A DNA stretch of 64,000 nt from Blastocladiella emersonii ATCC 22665. Lineage: Eukaryota; Blastocladiomycota; Blastocladiomycetes; Blastocladiales; Blastocladiaceae. How positions within the stretch are numbered: position 1 is the stretch's first letter; each line of letters begins with the position of its first letter. Positions 22,086 through 32,070 of the stretch are shown here, one piece after another. The notes below the pieces were generated by a model that was not told where the DNA came from, ran no database searches, and saw nothing but the letters and a program-made list of their open reading frames with translations. A program made the translations under genes and the position numbers. The stretch is from the NCBI GenBank assembly GCA_025594325.1, contig JANHCV010000002.1, positions 2,777,634 through 2,841,633 on the forward strand, read 5' to 3'.

Positions 22086-23520
22086 CGAGGTCAAGAAGCT
22101 CGCGTAGGTGCTGTTCAACGACCAGGTCAACGCCGACACGGGCGAGGGCTTCACGCGCGAGCCGGAGCGTGTCAAGGATCCTGGCCGGGAACCTCGGCGA
22201 GCTGTTTGCTGAGAAGGAGGCCCCGCTGCCGCTCGCCTCGGCCCCTCCCGTCTGGGAGGAGATCTACGCGCCGCTTGACCACGTCCCCGACGACGCGTAC
22301 GACAACCTCATGAAGCCGCCGTCGTTTGACGAGTTCCACGCCGCGCTCTCGGCGTCTGGCCCGACCAAGGCGCCGGGGCCGTCGGGCGTTCAGACCAAGC
22401 TGTGGCTCGATTCGGGTCCCGAGGTGCTCGACGCGCTCCACCGCGTCGTGTGCGCCATGTTCGCGCACCGCGTCGTGCCCGACGGGTGGAAGACGAGCAT
22501 GGTCGTCACGATTCCGTAACGACAACCCGTTCGCGGGCGACCTCTCGACGATGCGCCCGATCACGCTGCTCGAGGTGACGCAGAAGGCCATGACGCGCGT
22601 CCTCTTCAACCGCATCACCGCCATCTTCGTCCGCCACAACGTGCTGAGGGGGGCGTGCGACAGCGTCCTCTCGGGCACGAGCACGGACGGAATCATCACC
22701 GCGGTCAGCGCCGTCCAGACGTGGGCCAACGCCAAGGACGACGCGCGCGAGGCGTTCCTGTTTCTGGAAGATAAGTCCAAGGCGTACAATTCCATCGGAT
22801 TCGAGGTCGTGCGGCGCGCGCTCCGACGGGTCAAGCTGCCCGAGCAGTTCATCGAGTTCTACGTCGACGGGATCCTGTCCTCGCGCGAGGTCTCGCTGCT
22901 CACCAGCTTCGACGTGACCAAGACGGTCCCAGTCGGCCGTGGTCTCCCTCAGGGCGGCGTCGAGTGCCCGCTCCTCTGGAACCTCGTCTACGACCCGCTC
23001 CTGTGCGCCCCCAAGAAGTGGACCGCCGGGCTCGAGATGTCCGTCGAGCTCCCCGCGGTGCACCCTCGCTCCGCCGCCGCAGTCGCCGCACCGCCGCCGC
23101 CGCCGCCGCCGCCCGTCTCGATGCGCGTGCACGCCTTCGCGTACGTCGACGACCTAACGCTCGTGGCGCCGTCGCTCGAGGCGCTCGGCGAGGGCGCGGC
23201 GATCGTGTCCGAGTTCAACGCGCTCAACGGGCTGCGCGCCGACCCGAGCAAGAGCCTCGTGCTCCGCGCGGCTCGCCCGCCTGCGCAGCAGCGGCCCCTG
23301 CGCTTTTCCGTGGGCGGCGAGGAGGTCCGTGTCCTCGGACCCAAGGAGCCCGCACGCATTCTCGGTGCGTGGTTCAGCGGCGACGGAAGCAACGCGCCCA
23401 CGCTCGAGACGGTCACTCGCGAAGCGCTCCTCGCGCTCGCGACCATGGCGCCCCGCCGCCTCACGGCCCGAGCCATCGTCTACGCCATCACATGGCCACC
23501 ATCCCACGTGATATATTGTT
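22086..23520 (+). mobile_element. Truncated, frameshifted LINE reverse transcriptase
   Basis: Non-LTR retrotransposon reverse transcriptase in pieces. The pre-RT segment QVNADTGEGFTREPERVK (near 22115) changes frame before NLGELFAEKEAP. KAPGPSGVQTKLWL follows, then a second frameshift near 22515 leads to MRPITLLEVTQKAM, FLEDKSKAYNSIG, GLPQGGVECPLLWN and the catalytic FAYVDDLTLVA (YVDD at 23142-23153). A Pro run from a (GCC)n expansion (23091-23113) is inserted just before the YVDD block. The sequence stops in the thumb region, and no RNase H domain, tail or target-site duplication is seen. It is related to the element at 34017 (shared EDKSKA, PQG(G/A)VE and YDPLLC). Cannot be functional as read. 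Confidence 0.85.
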
Positions 23521-23805
23521 AGGACATCCTCCGTTTCGAGCACCTACCCCCGGGAAGGCCAACATTTTCCGTGAGCCTAACGCTTCCATTGAGTTCGAGC
23601 CCTTGGCGGCAGGGCAACCTCGTCGCCAAAAAAAGCAGGCGACCTGCTGACGAGAGATGTCCGAGATCACCAAGCAGCGCCTTGTACAGTATGCAGCGTA
23701 CAGCGTATGTTCAAGCTCCTACAGCCCGCGCACCGATCTATCAACCTTGTCAGGGCCGACCAAGAGCAGATTCGCGTCAACGCGTTGGACTTGGTGGACG
23801 GCGTT

Positions 23806-23845
23806 GCCGCCTCGACTGACCTGCCGCCTCGACTGACCTGCCGCC
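23806..23845 (+). repeat. 17-bp tandem duplication
   Basis: Two full copies of GCCGCCTCGACTGACCT and the start of a third. Confidence 0.85.
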
Positions 23846-25326
23846 GCATAATATTTGCCGCAACTCGAAGCAATTGGGTATTGTTCCACCTGTCCCGTAG
23901 GACAAGTGGCCGTCGGACTCGCTTCGCACGCGCGCCGAGGCCAAGGTCTGGGTCAGCGAGAGATCTGTCGTTATCAGGCACAGCGTCACAGTAGGGCCTG
24001 GTTGTCGCCGCCGTCATTCATCTTGCGGCTGCAGAGCGGAATCGGCTGCTTGGCCTTGATGCATTTGCTAAACCATGCATCACGCGTCGTGCGTCCAAGA
24101 TCACCTCGCGTCCGATGCCGAGGTCAGCACGTATAGAACCTCGGCCGTGCGCCGGACCGTGTCGGACATAACCGTCGCGATTCTCCCAAACTGGATCGAC
24201 TCCAACGCCGTGTAGGTTCGCAAAGTCCTCGTACTTGAGTTTCACGTCGCCGCTGGTGCCGAGCGTAACGCGGCAAAGCCAAAGCTAGTATGGCTTCGGC
24301 TGCGTCGCGCTGCCATCAAGGTTCGGGCACAGGATCGGCGACTGGCGAAGTAAGTATGACCAGCAAATTCTTGAAAAAGGCAATACAACTGTAACGTCGG
24401 CCTCGGGATCAAACATGGCATCAGAGCCCGCTTCGCCTGAAGCTCAGGCTCCACGAGTGGTCCGGGCGCCCCAAACCGGGTAGTGCAAACCCGCCATTTG
24501 CTTGGCCGGTGGACCACTAACATAGTTGGAGCGCAATTGACAGCAGGCGTTGCCTACTCGTTCTCATCAGCACCAGGGTGGCCCTTGGACTTGTGCGCGT
24601 CGTGATAGGGACGGAAGTGGCGGGAAGATCCATGGCCGCGCTCCTGAGCGGTGACAGGCTGAGCAACAATGGCAGGAAGGCCGAAGAGATGCGGTCCAGC
24701 TTGACGGTTAACGTGATCGAGATGATGATGGTCTCAATGAGGGAGACGCTGGAGGCGTTTGGAGCGTCATCGTAGCCGACACCCTCTGAAAGAAGCCAAG
24801 GGGTCGAGTGCTGCGCGTCAAGCAAACTCTCTCAGCTAAGCTGTGTGCGCAGCCGCAAGGAACTGCGTTGGGACCCGTGCGTTGTCCTCACTCTCAGAAT
24901 CCGAGACCACACGACCAAATTCGCGGCAAACCGGGTAGTAAGCGGCCGATGTTGATCGCAAGCCAATGAGCGAGAGCTCCTCGGCCGGCCTGGCAAAGAG
25001 AGCCGCGTAAGTGCTGCAAACTCAAAACGGTGCTGGTCATCAGCACGGAATATCTCGCAGTCCGTTGTGGTGCACCCGTCCGCGGCACGTATCTCAGCGA
25101 GCGACGCGAGATCAGCAGCGGGGCGATGGTCAAGGGCATGGACTTCATCGGCCAGATCGGGCGGTGTTGGCGAAGCGGCGCGCTGCTACTTGGTCAACGA
25201 GCCCGAGGAGCCGAGTTAACGGCAGTCCAGGAAACGGCACTCGCGATTCACGCGCGGGGCAATGGGTCCTGTTCTGCTCCGGTGTCAGCTTGGGCGCGCG
25301 ATCTTGACCGTATGGAAGCGTTGGCG

Positions 25327-25353
25327 CGAGTGCGAGTGCGAGTGCGAGTGCGT
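25327..25353 (+). repeat. (GCGAGT)n microsatellite
   Basis: About four and a half perfect copies of the hexamer in a stretch without a supported gene. Confidence 0.85.
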
Positions 25354-26118
25354 TGCAAGGTCGGCGCAGTCGAAAGGTAAAATGGGTGCCGTCAGCATAG
25401 GATTAGCGGGAAGAAGCTTGCACAGAGTCGAGCAGGCGGTCGTGCGAGTGGGTGCGAGGCGGGTGCCACGAGAAGCTCCCTCGGTGCCGTGCGCGGCCGA
25501 ACGAGACTTGGCCGAGGGGCGCGCTAGTCCTGGCGAGCGCGCGCTTGACGGGCATGGCGGGAATAATGGACTCCAAGTCGCGCTGGGCGGACTGGTCGGG
25601 CGGCGCAAGTGGCCGGGCGAGGACGCGTCGAGAGCGAAGCCGAGAGGCGGTCGAGCCACCAGCGCGGTCGCGCAACACGGGCGGGTGCGGCCGAGGCGAT
25701 GTCTGCAGGGCGCCACTACGGGCCGCGGCGTTGGGGTCGCCGGGGTCAGACTTCTCCTTTCGCGACGGTATGACGCGTTAAGGCGGTGGCGCTCGGCATG
25801 ACGACGGTCAGGATTGGATTAGCTTGCAGCGACTAGAGTGGGCGATTGATTCGTCGGCAACGTGGAGGAAGCAAGTCGGCAGCGCTGGCGGGCGGAGCGC
25901 TTCGAGTCGCGGACCAAAGGGTGAACGCGCGGGCGGATCGCGCTCCACGTGTGGCACTCTCGTGGACCTGCCAAACGCGTCGAGCGGCGCAACGCGTCTT
26001 CACTGCACCACTCTTCCCCACTCTCATGGTATGATGGACGAAAACTTTGTAGATTGAACGTCAAACAAGATGAGAACCAGGAAAAGAAAAAGGGAAAGGG
26101 CCTTGGGAACACCTCACC

Positions 26119-26931
26119 TCACAGGCCGAGGTCCTTGGTGACCTGGCGGACGCAAATCGGATGGAGCCCGTCGCGGACCTGGGCGAACGTGGCCAGGGCG
26201 AGGTCGCGGCCACCCTCGGCCGCGCTGAGGAGGCGGAACAGCGGGCGGACGTACTTCATGCGGCCAACCTCAGAGAGGAACTGGGCAACCTCCGGGTAGA
26301 TGGCCGTGTAGTTGGCGCCTATGGACGTGTCGCGCGCAATGGTGAGTGTCGCGCTCCTGACAGATTCCCGAGAGTGAGCGCGGAGGTACGTACGCAGCGC
26401 GATCATGTGCCAGCGGAAGCGAATCTCGCAGTTGCGGGACGCCGAGAGCGAGTACAGCTCGTCGAGCTTGGCGAGGTGCGAGTGCGGGAGGTTCTCCTTC
26501 AGGTCCAGGGTCTCGAGGAACACAACTAGATCAGGGGAGAGAGCGGGTTAGGTTAGCCTTGCTGGGGATGCTGCGGGGCGACCAAGTCCAGTCAGACGGA
26601 CCAGTCTGCATGGCAGAGAACGAGGAAATGTCCGTGGCCGAGAAATCCTTGGACAGGTCGGCAACATCGACGTTGCGCGACGCGTCCCAGCGGTCCGCAA
26701 GGTCGATGCAGACGCGCGCGAGGGAATCGTCGTACTGGTTCTCCACAATGGGCATGCCGGGCTTGTGCAGCCAGGCGTTCCAGTCGACCTGCTTGAGCAG
26801 CTCCGTCTTTTCCTCGCCAAAGTAGTGTTCGTAGAAGTCAAACAGGAACTTGGTGAAGTCGTCCGTGTTGATGGACCGACCAGCAACGTTCTTGCGTGTG
26901 AAGGCGGCAAACGACTCGGCGCCAAGGTGGT
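26119..26931 (-). pseudogene. 5'-truncated leukotriene-A4 hydrolase/aminopeptidase (M1) gene
   Basis: Three minus-strand exons, 26602-26931, 26394-26525 and 26119-26318, join in consistent phase and encode about 219 residues that align with the C-terminal third of the LTA4H / yeast Lap2 family. Evidence: INTDDFTKFLFDFYEHYF, VDWNAWLHKPGMPIVENQYD, SRNCEIRFRW, GRMKYVRPLFRLL and the ending LHPICVRQVTKDLGL. The first exon begins at a good acceptor (CTGATTGCGCCCAG), as if it were an internal exon, but only about 137 bp of non-coding sequence separates it from the CSC1-like stop codon. The roughly 400 residues that should precede it, including the GxMEN and HExxH zinc-binding motifs, are absent. It is therefore a gene relic or a rearrangement breakpoint, although the remaining exons look undamaged. 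Confidence 0.85.
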
Positions 26932-27068
26932 CTGGGCGCAATCAGCATGGGCAACCGAAGCGGGCACAGAATAATTTATCGAAATATATATGACATGGCC
27001 GGCGACCTGTTTTGCAGAAAAAAAAAACGAGAAGCGGACTGACAAGGCAGCGTATTATTCTTCAGGTC

Positions 27069-30000
27069 CTAGGGCAGGTCACCGTTACGAGGAATCGGCT
27101 CGTTGGTCACGGCCTCAAAAACAGAATTCGACTTAATTTCCGCGTGGGTGGCAACTCCGTGAGCCATGCCGCTCCGATGATCCACAGTAATGCTAGAAAC
27201 AGAGCGCGTGCCAGGGGTGCGAGGGCGACGGAACAAGGTTGGCAACGGAGTGCCAGGTAGCCAAAGAACTGGCAGTTCGCCATGCAGAAGAGCATTATCG
27301 TAACCAATATTTGCCGGCAGCCGATCGATGCCAACAATATTCTGAGCCAGACCGTCCACGTCATCGTTTTCCTCCGTCACCGTGTCCCCTCGCCAGTCGC
27401 GCCAAACGTCAAGCGGAACGTTGGATACGCGGCGCTCCATTGCGCGAATCCATACCCACGCAAGCATATTCAGGGCGAGTAAGGGCAGCAGGGCGACGGA
27501 CCAGTAAAACTTGCGGAGGGAGCTCAGCCCAAGCATGAGCAGGAGGAAGATGGTGAGGGCGTACTGGCCCATGCGCACAAATTCGATAAATATGCGACCG
27601 CTTGTGTTGGGGGCGCGAACCTGATAAACGAGCCGATAGCGCCACACACACCATGCGCAGCAGGCATAAACCAAAGTGAGCGGTAGAATGAGAGGGCAGA
27701 CCAGCGAGTACACCTGCCCAATGACAATCATAAGCACGGAGGGTGCAAATTCGTAAGACTGCCACTGGGGGCGCTTGCTTGCCAACAGCTGTTCGCGCGG
27801 GGTAGATGGCTTGGAGATGAAGCCTTCCACGAAGACACGGCCAAGTTGAAGGAGCAGGTTCGGGAGCAAAACGAAGGTGTTGAGGAGGAGCAAGTTGAAA
27901 AAGAACGGTGAAAGCTTCGGCAATGACTGCGCGAGGAGAACCGGGATTCGGGAGGGTTGGTCGAGCATCTCCTCGAGTGCCTTGAAGATCGTCTACAGGC
28001 AGCGGGAGTGGATTCGGTGAGCGAGGACTGAGCGCACAGACGGTTGCTTCAAGGCGTCAATCGGAAGCAATTGCTGTTTGGACCGTACCCCCGCAATGCT
28101 GAAAACAAGGAGGACGTTGAACAAGTTGAAGTAGTAAAATGTCGTGAAAGCAAACAAATTCGTCTCTGAGGCAGACTTGAACCCCCGAATCCGCCCAAGA
28201 GCAAGCAAAATGGTCGGAAGGAGGCCCATAAACGATGTGACGGCAAGAGTTGGCAGGACGCCTGAGACCAAGCCCATGAGGGTCGGTGAAGTCTCTAAGC
28301 GGTCAATCAACCACGGCCAGACCTTGTGAAGCTCCTCAACTGAGAGCAACGAACTTATGGCACCGACGGGAACTGCCCAGAAGAAAATGAGAAAAAAGAT
28401 GGCCACGCCAACTAAGACAAAGCGGACCCATGCCATCCTGGGCGAAATGTTTAAGTGAGAGTGCAGGATGTCATTAGGCGGAGGCGCGCGGGCGATCCGG
28501 AGCTCTGTAAGGGAGGCATGGACGAGTGCCTGGGTCGCGATCGTCTCCGATACAGGGTGCGAAAACATGACATAGGCCGTGCAGACCGGCGTGCTGTTTT
28601 GGTCAAAATGGCGACGAAGAGCGTGGACTCTCGCGTCGGCAGCAAGGAAACGGCTGTGTGCGTGGGCGAGGCGCTGCTCTGGCGAAAGCTTGCTCGTCAT
28701 CGCCCAGCACCGAATCGAGTGGACGATGGCGGCCAGTCGCGAAGGAGCGCTACGCTCAAGCGAGGGTGTTTCTACGCGAAGGTCACGGGTCGACGGCTCG
28801 TTACTGCGTTCGGCAAGGTGAGAGGTAGAGGTCCCGGCAATCGCGTCCAAACTTGGGCCCACGTTCGAATCGTCAATGTTGATGAGAGACGCCGAGTCTG
28901 GCATGGACGTGCGGGAAACGGCAGTGACAATGTCCATTGCGTTCGGGACTTGAATCGAGAGGCGTTCTACCTCGAGAAGCCAGTGCCAGCGACGAGCAAG
29001 CGCCCACTCCACAGCCCAAGAGTGTCGGAGGATCACGACCTTCTCCACAGCGCCAATGGAAAGACCCTCGAGGTACGATCTGAGGTCAACTTCTGTCATC
29101 CCAGCGGGCAGCCCTTCGACCAAGACGGTTCGAGCGGACGGACCCGTCACTAGCATGTAGCGCGAACGAATTGCCAAGGCGCGGGAATACGCCCGGTGGA
29201 GAAAGTAGTAGAAGCCGAGCACTAGGGCCCACGCGGCAAAGACGTGAGCGAAGAGCGCGTTCGATCCAACTGGGATATTGTCAATCGTGTACAGTTCCGT
29301 GCGCGCGGAGACGAGAGTTGAGTTGGATGTACCGCTGGCCGGTCCAGCGGATGCAGTCGGCTTCGGGTCAGACTCTGCGTCCTCCGAGTGCGCGTAGATG
29401 ACGTGGAACGGCAGTACGATGGAAAACGCGACGAGCGTGGCGTAGATGAGATAGGAAATGACCATCTCAAGGGCGCAGAAAATCTGTTCGATCAAGGCGC
29501 AAGTCAAAAGATCGCTCCGATACACGCAGGACATCACGTACCAATGCTCCGTCTGCGCCACATTCTTGCAGGATGTCGTCTGTCGTCAAATTACAGATCG
29601 CGCGGGCCCACGCAAACCAGCCCCTTTCGTCAAGTCGTCTAGACGCCGAGAGTTTGCGTGTTACGGGAAGGTGAGCGGTGGGTAGTCCACTGACTGTCCT
29701 AGCGCACGAAACGCACTTGCGCAGGTCGTCTGTCGGGTAGTAGATGCGTTCAAGCGGCCTGAACCGATGGATAGCCGAGAACGCAAATATGATGATCGTG
29801 GCGGCCAAACTCACAAAAATGAGCTGCGTGATCACATCTGGGGTGATGGGGCATGTAAGTAGCGGACAGAGGGACGGACAAGGCAATCTCCGAACCCTGC
29901 GGCTTTTCAGCCGACGACTCTGGGTCGCCTGGGACTGCCATTGCGACGATCAAGGTCCCTGATTGTGGTTGCACCAAGTTTGGCGACGTTCTGGTAGCGG

Positions 30001-30091
30001 TGGTGCTGTTGATGTTGGGCAACGGGGAGAGGCTGTTTCGAGTGCCTGCTTGAGCACACAGAGCGGAGGTGGTTGACTCCACTTCGGGCAT
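27069..30091 (-). CDS. CSC1/RSN1-type (DUF221) osmosensitive cation channel
   Basis: Five exons on the minus strand, 29896-30091, 29717-29837, 29542-29638, 28089-29483 and 27069-27992, give 2733 nt and 910 residues. The order of parts is that of the CSC1/OSCA/TMEM63 family: a short N-terminal extension, first membrane segment (QLIFVSLAATIIIFAFSA) with RFRPLERIYYP, two more N-terminal segments, a cytosolic region with an RNA-recognition-like fold (TVLVEGLPAGM…), APPPNDILHSHLNISP, then a multi-span region (FVLVGVAIFFLIFFWAVPVG; GLVSGVLPTLAVTSFMGLLP; FYYFNLFNVLLVFSIAG; and others). These proteins are mechanically or osmotically gated, calcium-permeable channels of the plasma membrane or internal membranes. 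The first intron uses a GTTCGG donor and is the weakest junction. The upstream CS/Sel1 gene on the same strand ends 98 bp before this start. Confidence 0.85.
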
Positions 30092-30189
30092 CTGGCTACC
30101 CGTAGTCCACTTGTGTGACAGAAGAGTATTTTGTAAACATGAATGTATTGGTCGCTGGAATAGAGGTCGCGGCTACAAGATCAAACAGC

Positions 30190-31558
30190 TTACTGTTGGC
30201 GGTGGCGCCAGAAATAGAAGGCAGCTGCCGCTCCGGCCGAGGCGAGCGCGAGGACAACGAGGAGCGAGGAACTGGGATCTGCTGCACTGCGACGGGATCG
30301 GCGCATTCTCCGCTTCTTGGTCTTGGAGCCGCCTGACGTGGCGCGTGCCTTGTCCGTGGCCTGTTGGTCGGTGGATGATGATGAGTCTGGCGCAGACGAC
30401 TCCACGAAAACTTGCTCCGTCTTGACGCCAGCGGCTAGCTTCGCAGCTGCAGCTGCTAGTCCAGTAGGGAAGGCGAGTCGGCCCGAGGGGTCAAGCTCGA
30501 GTGCCTTCGACATGACCGAGTAAGCTGCAACGAGATCCCGCTCAACGCCCTGCCCGTGTAGGAACATAACGCCGATGTTGAACAGAGCAGATGCGTGGCC
30601 AAGCGCTCCGCTCTTGGACCACCGTTCATGGGCGTCGCCATAATGACCGTTCTCGAACTGCAGAAGGCCGGACTCGAACATGCTGTTGGCGACAAGCGCT
30701 CGCAGCTTGGCCGAGCCTCCCAACTGCGAAACGGCAAGGGGGGCGCCGGGAGCAAGTGGGGCTGTGGGCAAAGGAAGGCCTGAAGTCGAGGCAGGGGATC
30801 CGGAGCTCGCTGGAGAGCCTACGCGATCAAGCTCACCAGCAGCGAGCGACGACGCACGATCGAACAGGGCAAGGGCGACGGGGGCATCCTTGGCTACGCC
30901 ATGACCCGTCTGGTACGCCGTTGCCAGGACAAAGCAAGCTTCGGCGACATGCTCAACGTTGTAGTCGTCGACTGCCGTGTGAGCCGCTTTCTGGTGCCAG
31001 AAGACCGAGGTCTGAAGGTTCCGGGCGACAGGAATAGCCGTCGAAGTCTCGTTCCCAACTTCATAAAACGCTGCGACCTTGAGCATGCACGGGACGTGTT
31101 CACGCTTTGCACCTCGCTCATAAAGATCGAGCGCTCGAGGGGGGTCGTAAGACTCGAGAAACGACGCTAGATAGTAGACTGTTTGTTGATCGTCAGTGTG
31201 GGTGGGGGTTCCTTGTTAAGGTGTTCACAGCGAATGAGTACCCACAGGAAGTTGGATCAGTCTCGAGGCCAGGGTCCTCAGCCTCCGCGACCACAACGGG
31301 CCAGTCAATGGCGGTTTCCTTCTCGAGATGAATGGTTACGACGCGGCGGCCGTCAGCGGACGTCTCGATCTGCCAAAGCGATTCGTGGTGGTTGATCTTT
31401 GCGAACAGCTTGCCAGCCACGAATACTCGGTCCCCAAGGGCGGCCCGGAGGGTGTCGGGGCGGATGTGGACCGCTGGGCGAGCCGAAGCCGGTGCATCCC
31501 GCGGCAGCGCAAAGCTTACGGCGACCTGGTCGTGCGTTTGCGTGTAGTTGTAATACAT
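30190..31558 (-). CDS. CS-domain plus Sel1-repeat, tail-anchored protein
   Basis: Two exons, 31246-31558 and 30190-31178, joined by a 67-bp intron (donor GTGGGT, branch ACTGAC, acceptor AACAG), give 433 residues. An in-frame ATG at 31621 would add 21 residues. Residues about 2-85 resemble a CS/p23-like domain (YNYTQTHDQVAVSFALP, VFVAGKLFAKINHHESLWQI, RRVVTIHLEKE). The middle has Sel1/TPR-like repeats: EACFVLATAYQTGHGVAKDA and ALFNIGVMFLHGQGVERDLV are typical Sel1 units. A Lys/Arg patch (KTKKRRMRRSRRS) precedes a single C-terminal hydrophobic helix (LLVVLALASAGAAAAFYFW), so the protein is probably tail-anchored with its domains in the cytosol. CS domains bind Hsp90 or clients and Sel1 repeats are scaffolds, so a membrane-tethered co-chaperone is plausible but unproven. 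Confidence 0.75.
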
Positions 31559-31953
31559 GAGAGTGGCTTCAAGGTGCGGGGAACAGAGGACTTCTGGCCT
31601 TCGCAAATATCGCCGGCGCATGAGTCGGCGGTGGCGAGTTGATCGCCAAAGGGTTGACAGAAGTGACACCCCCGGGCACTGACTGAGTTTTGGTCACTCG
31701 GCGTCACTCTCGCTCATCGCTGAGCCCGCGAGCCGCCGCCTGCCTCACGTCTCCGCCGTCCTGCCTCCCACACCACATTGCCGACAGCCTCAACCGGTCC
31801 CTGCAACGCGCCCTGGAGGGTTGCCCGAAGAAGCCTGCCCTGCCTGCCCGCACAAACAAGGCCGTTTTGAGCTTTCAAGGGAACATTGGTGCGCCAGCTC
31901 CTTCACGCCCCGCGCACCCCTCCACCCCACTGCACCAGGGTCTGCTTCTAACG

Positions 31954-31995
31954 ATGACGATGATGTTGCTGATGTATAATTTACCGTACATGTGA
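31954..31995 (+). promoter_or_regulatory. Upstream ORF 1 in the bZIP leader
   Basis: Encodes MTMMLLMYNLPYM and ends with TGA at 31993-31995, 75 bp before the main ATG. It is the first ATG in at least 270 bp of sequence. Confidence 0.5.
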
Positions 31996-32020
31996 CGCGG
32001 TGTGTGCGCGTCTCCCCACA

Positions 32021-32068
32021 ATGGTCGTTCTTGGCACCGAAGCCAGGTTACTAGCCCTTGCGATTTAG
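32021..32068 (+). promoter_or_regulatory. Upstream ORF 2 in the bZIP leader
   Basis: Encodes MVVLGTEARLLALAI with a TAG at 32066-32068, two bases before the main ATG at 32071. Such spacing would strongly limit reinitiation at the main ORF if this uORF is translated. Confidence 0.5.
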
Positions 32069-32070
32069 TT

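Larger units (their letters stand above)
23521..26118. other. No supported gene; possible relics
   Basis: Stop codons interrupt all frames and no domain is recognisable. Coding-like islands exist: SEITKQRLVQYAAYSV near 23660 (+), WPSDSLRTRAEAKVWVSERS near 23910 (+), ESIQFGRIATVMSDTVRRTA leading into EVLYVLTSASDA near 24200-24125 (-), and LVISTEYLAVRCGAPVRGTY near 25035 (+). They lie on different strands and in different frames. Small tandem repeats are present at 23806-23845 (17-bp unit, about 2.4 copies) and 25327-25353 (GCGAGT hexamer). Confidence 0.4.
31559..32070. promoter_or_regulatory. Divergent promoter and uORF-bearing leader of the bZIP gene
   Basis: The 512-bp gap between the CS/Sel1 start and the bZIP ATG. 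Reading forward from 31681 there is no ATG until 31954, where a 13-codon ORF starts; a second ORF of 15 codons starts at 32021. This is the layout of an uORF-controlled leader. A 5'-UTR intron ending at the TTTAG of 32064-32068 cannot be excluded. Confidence 0.55.
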
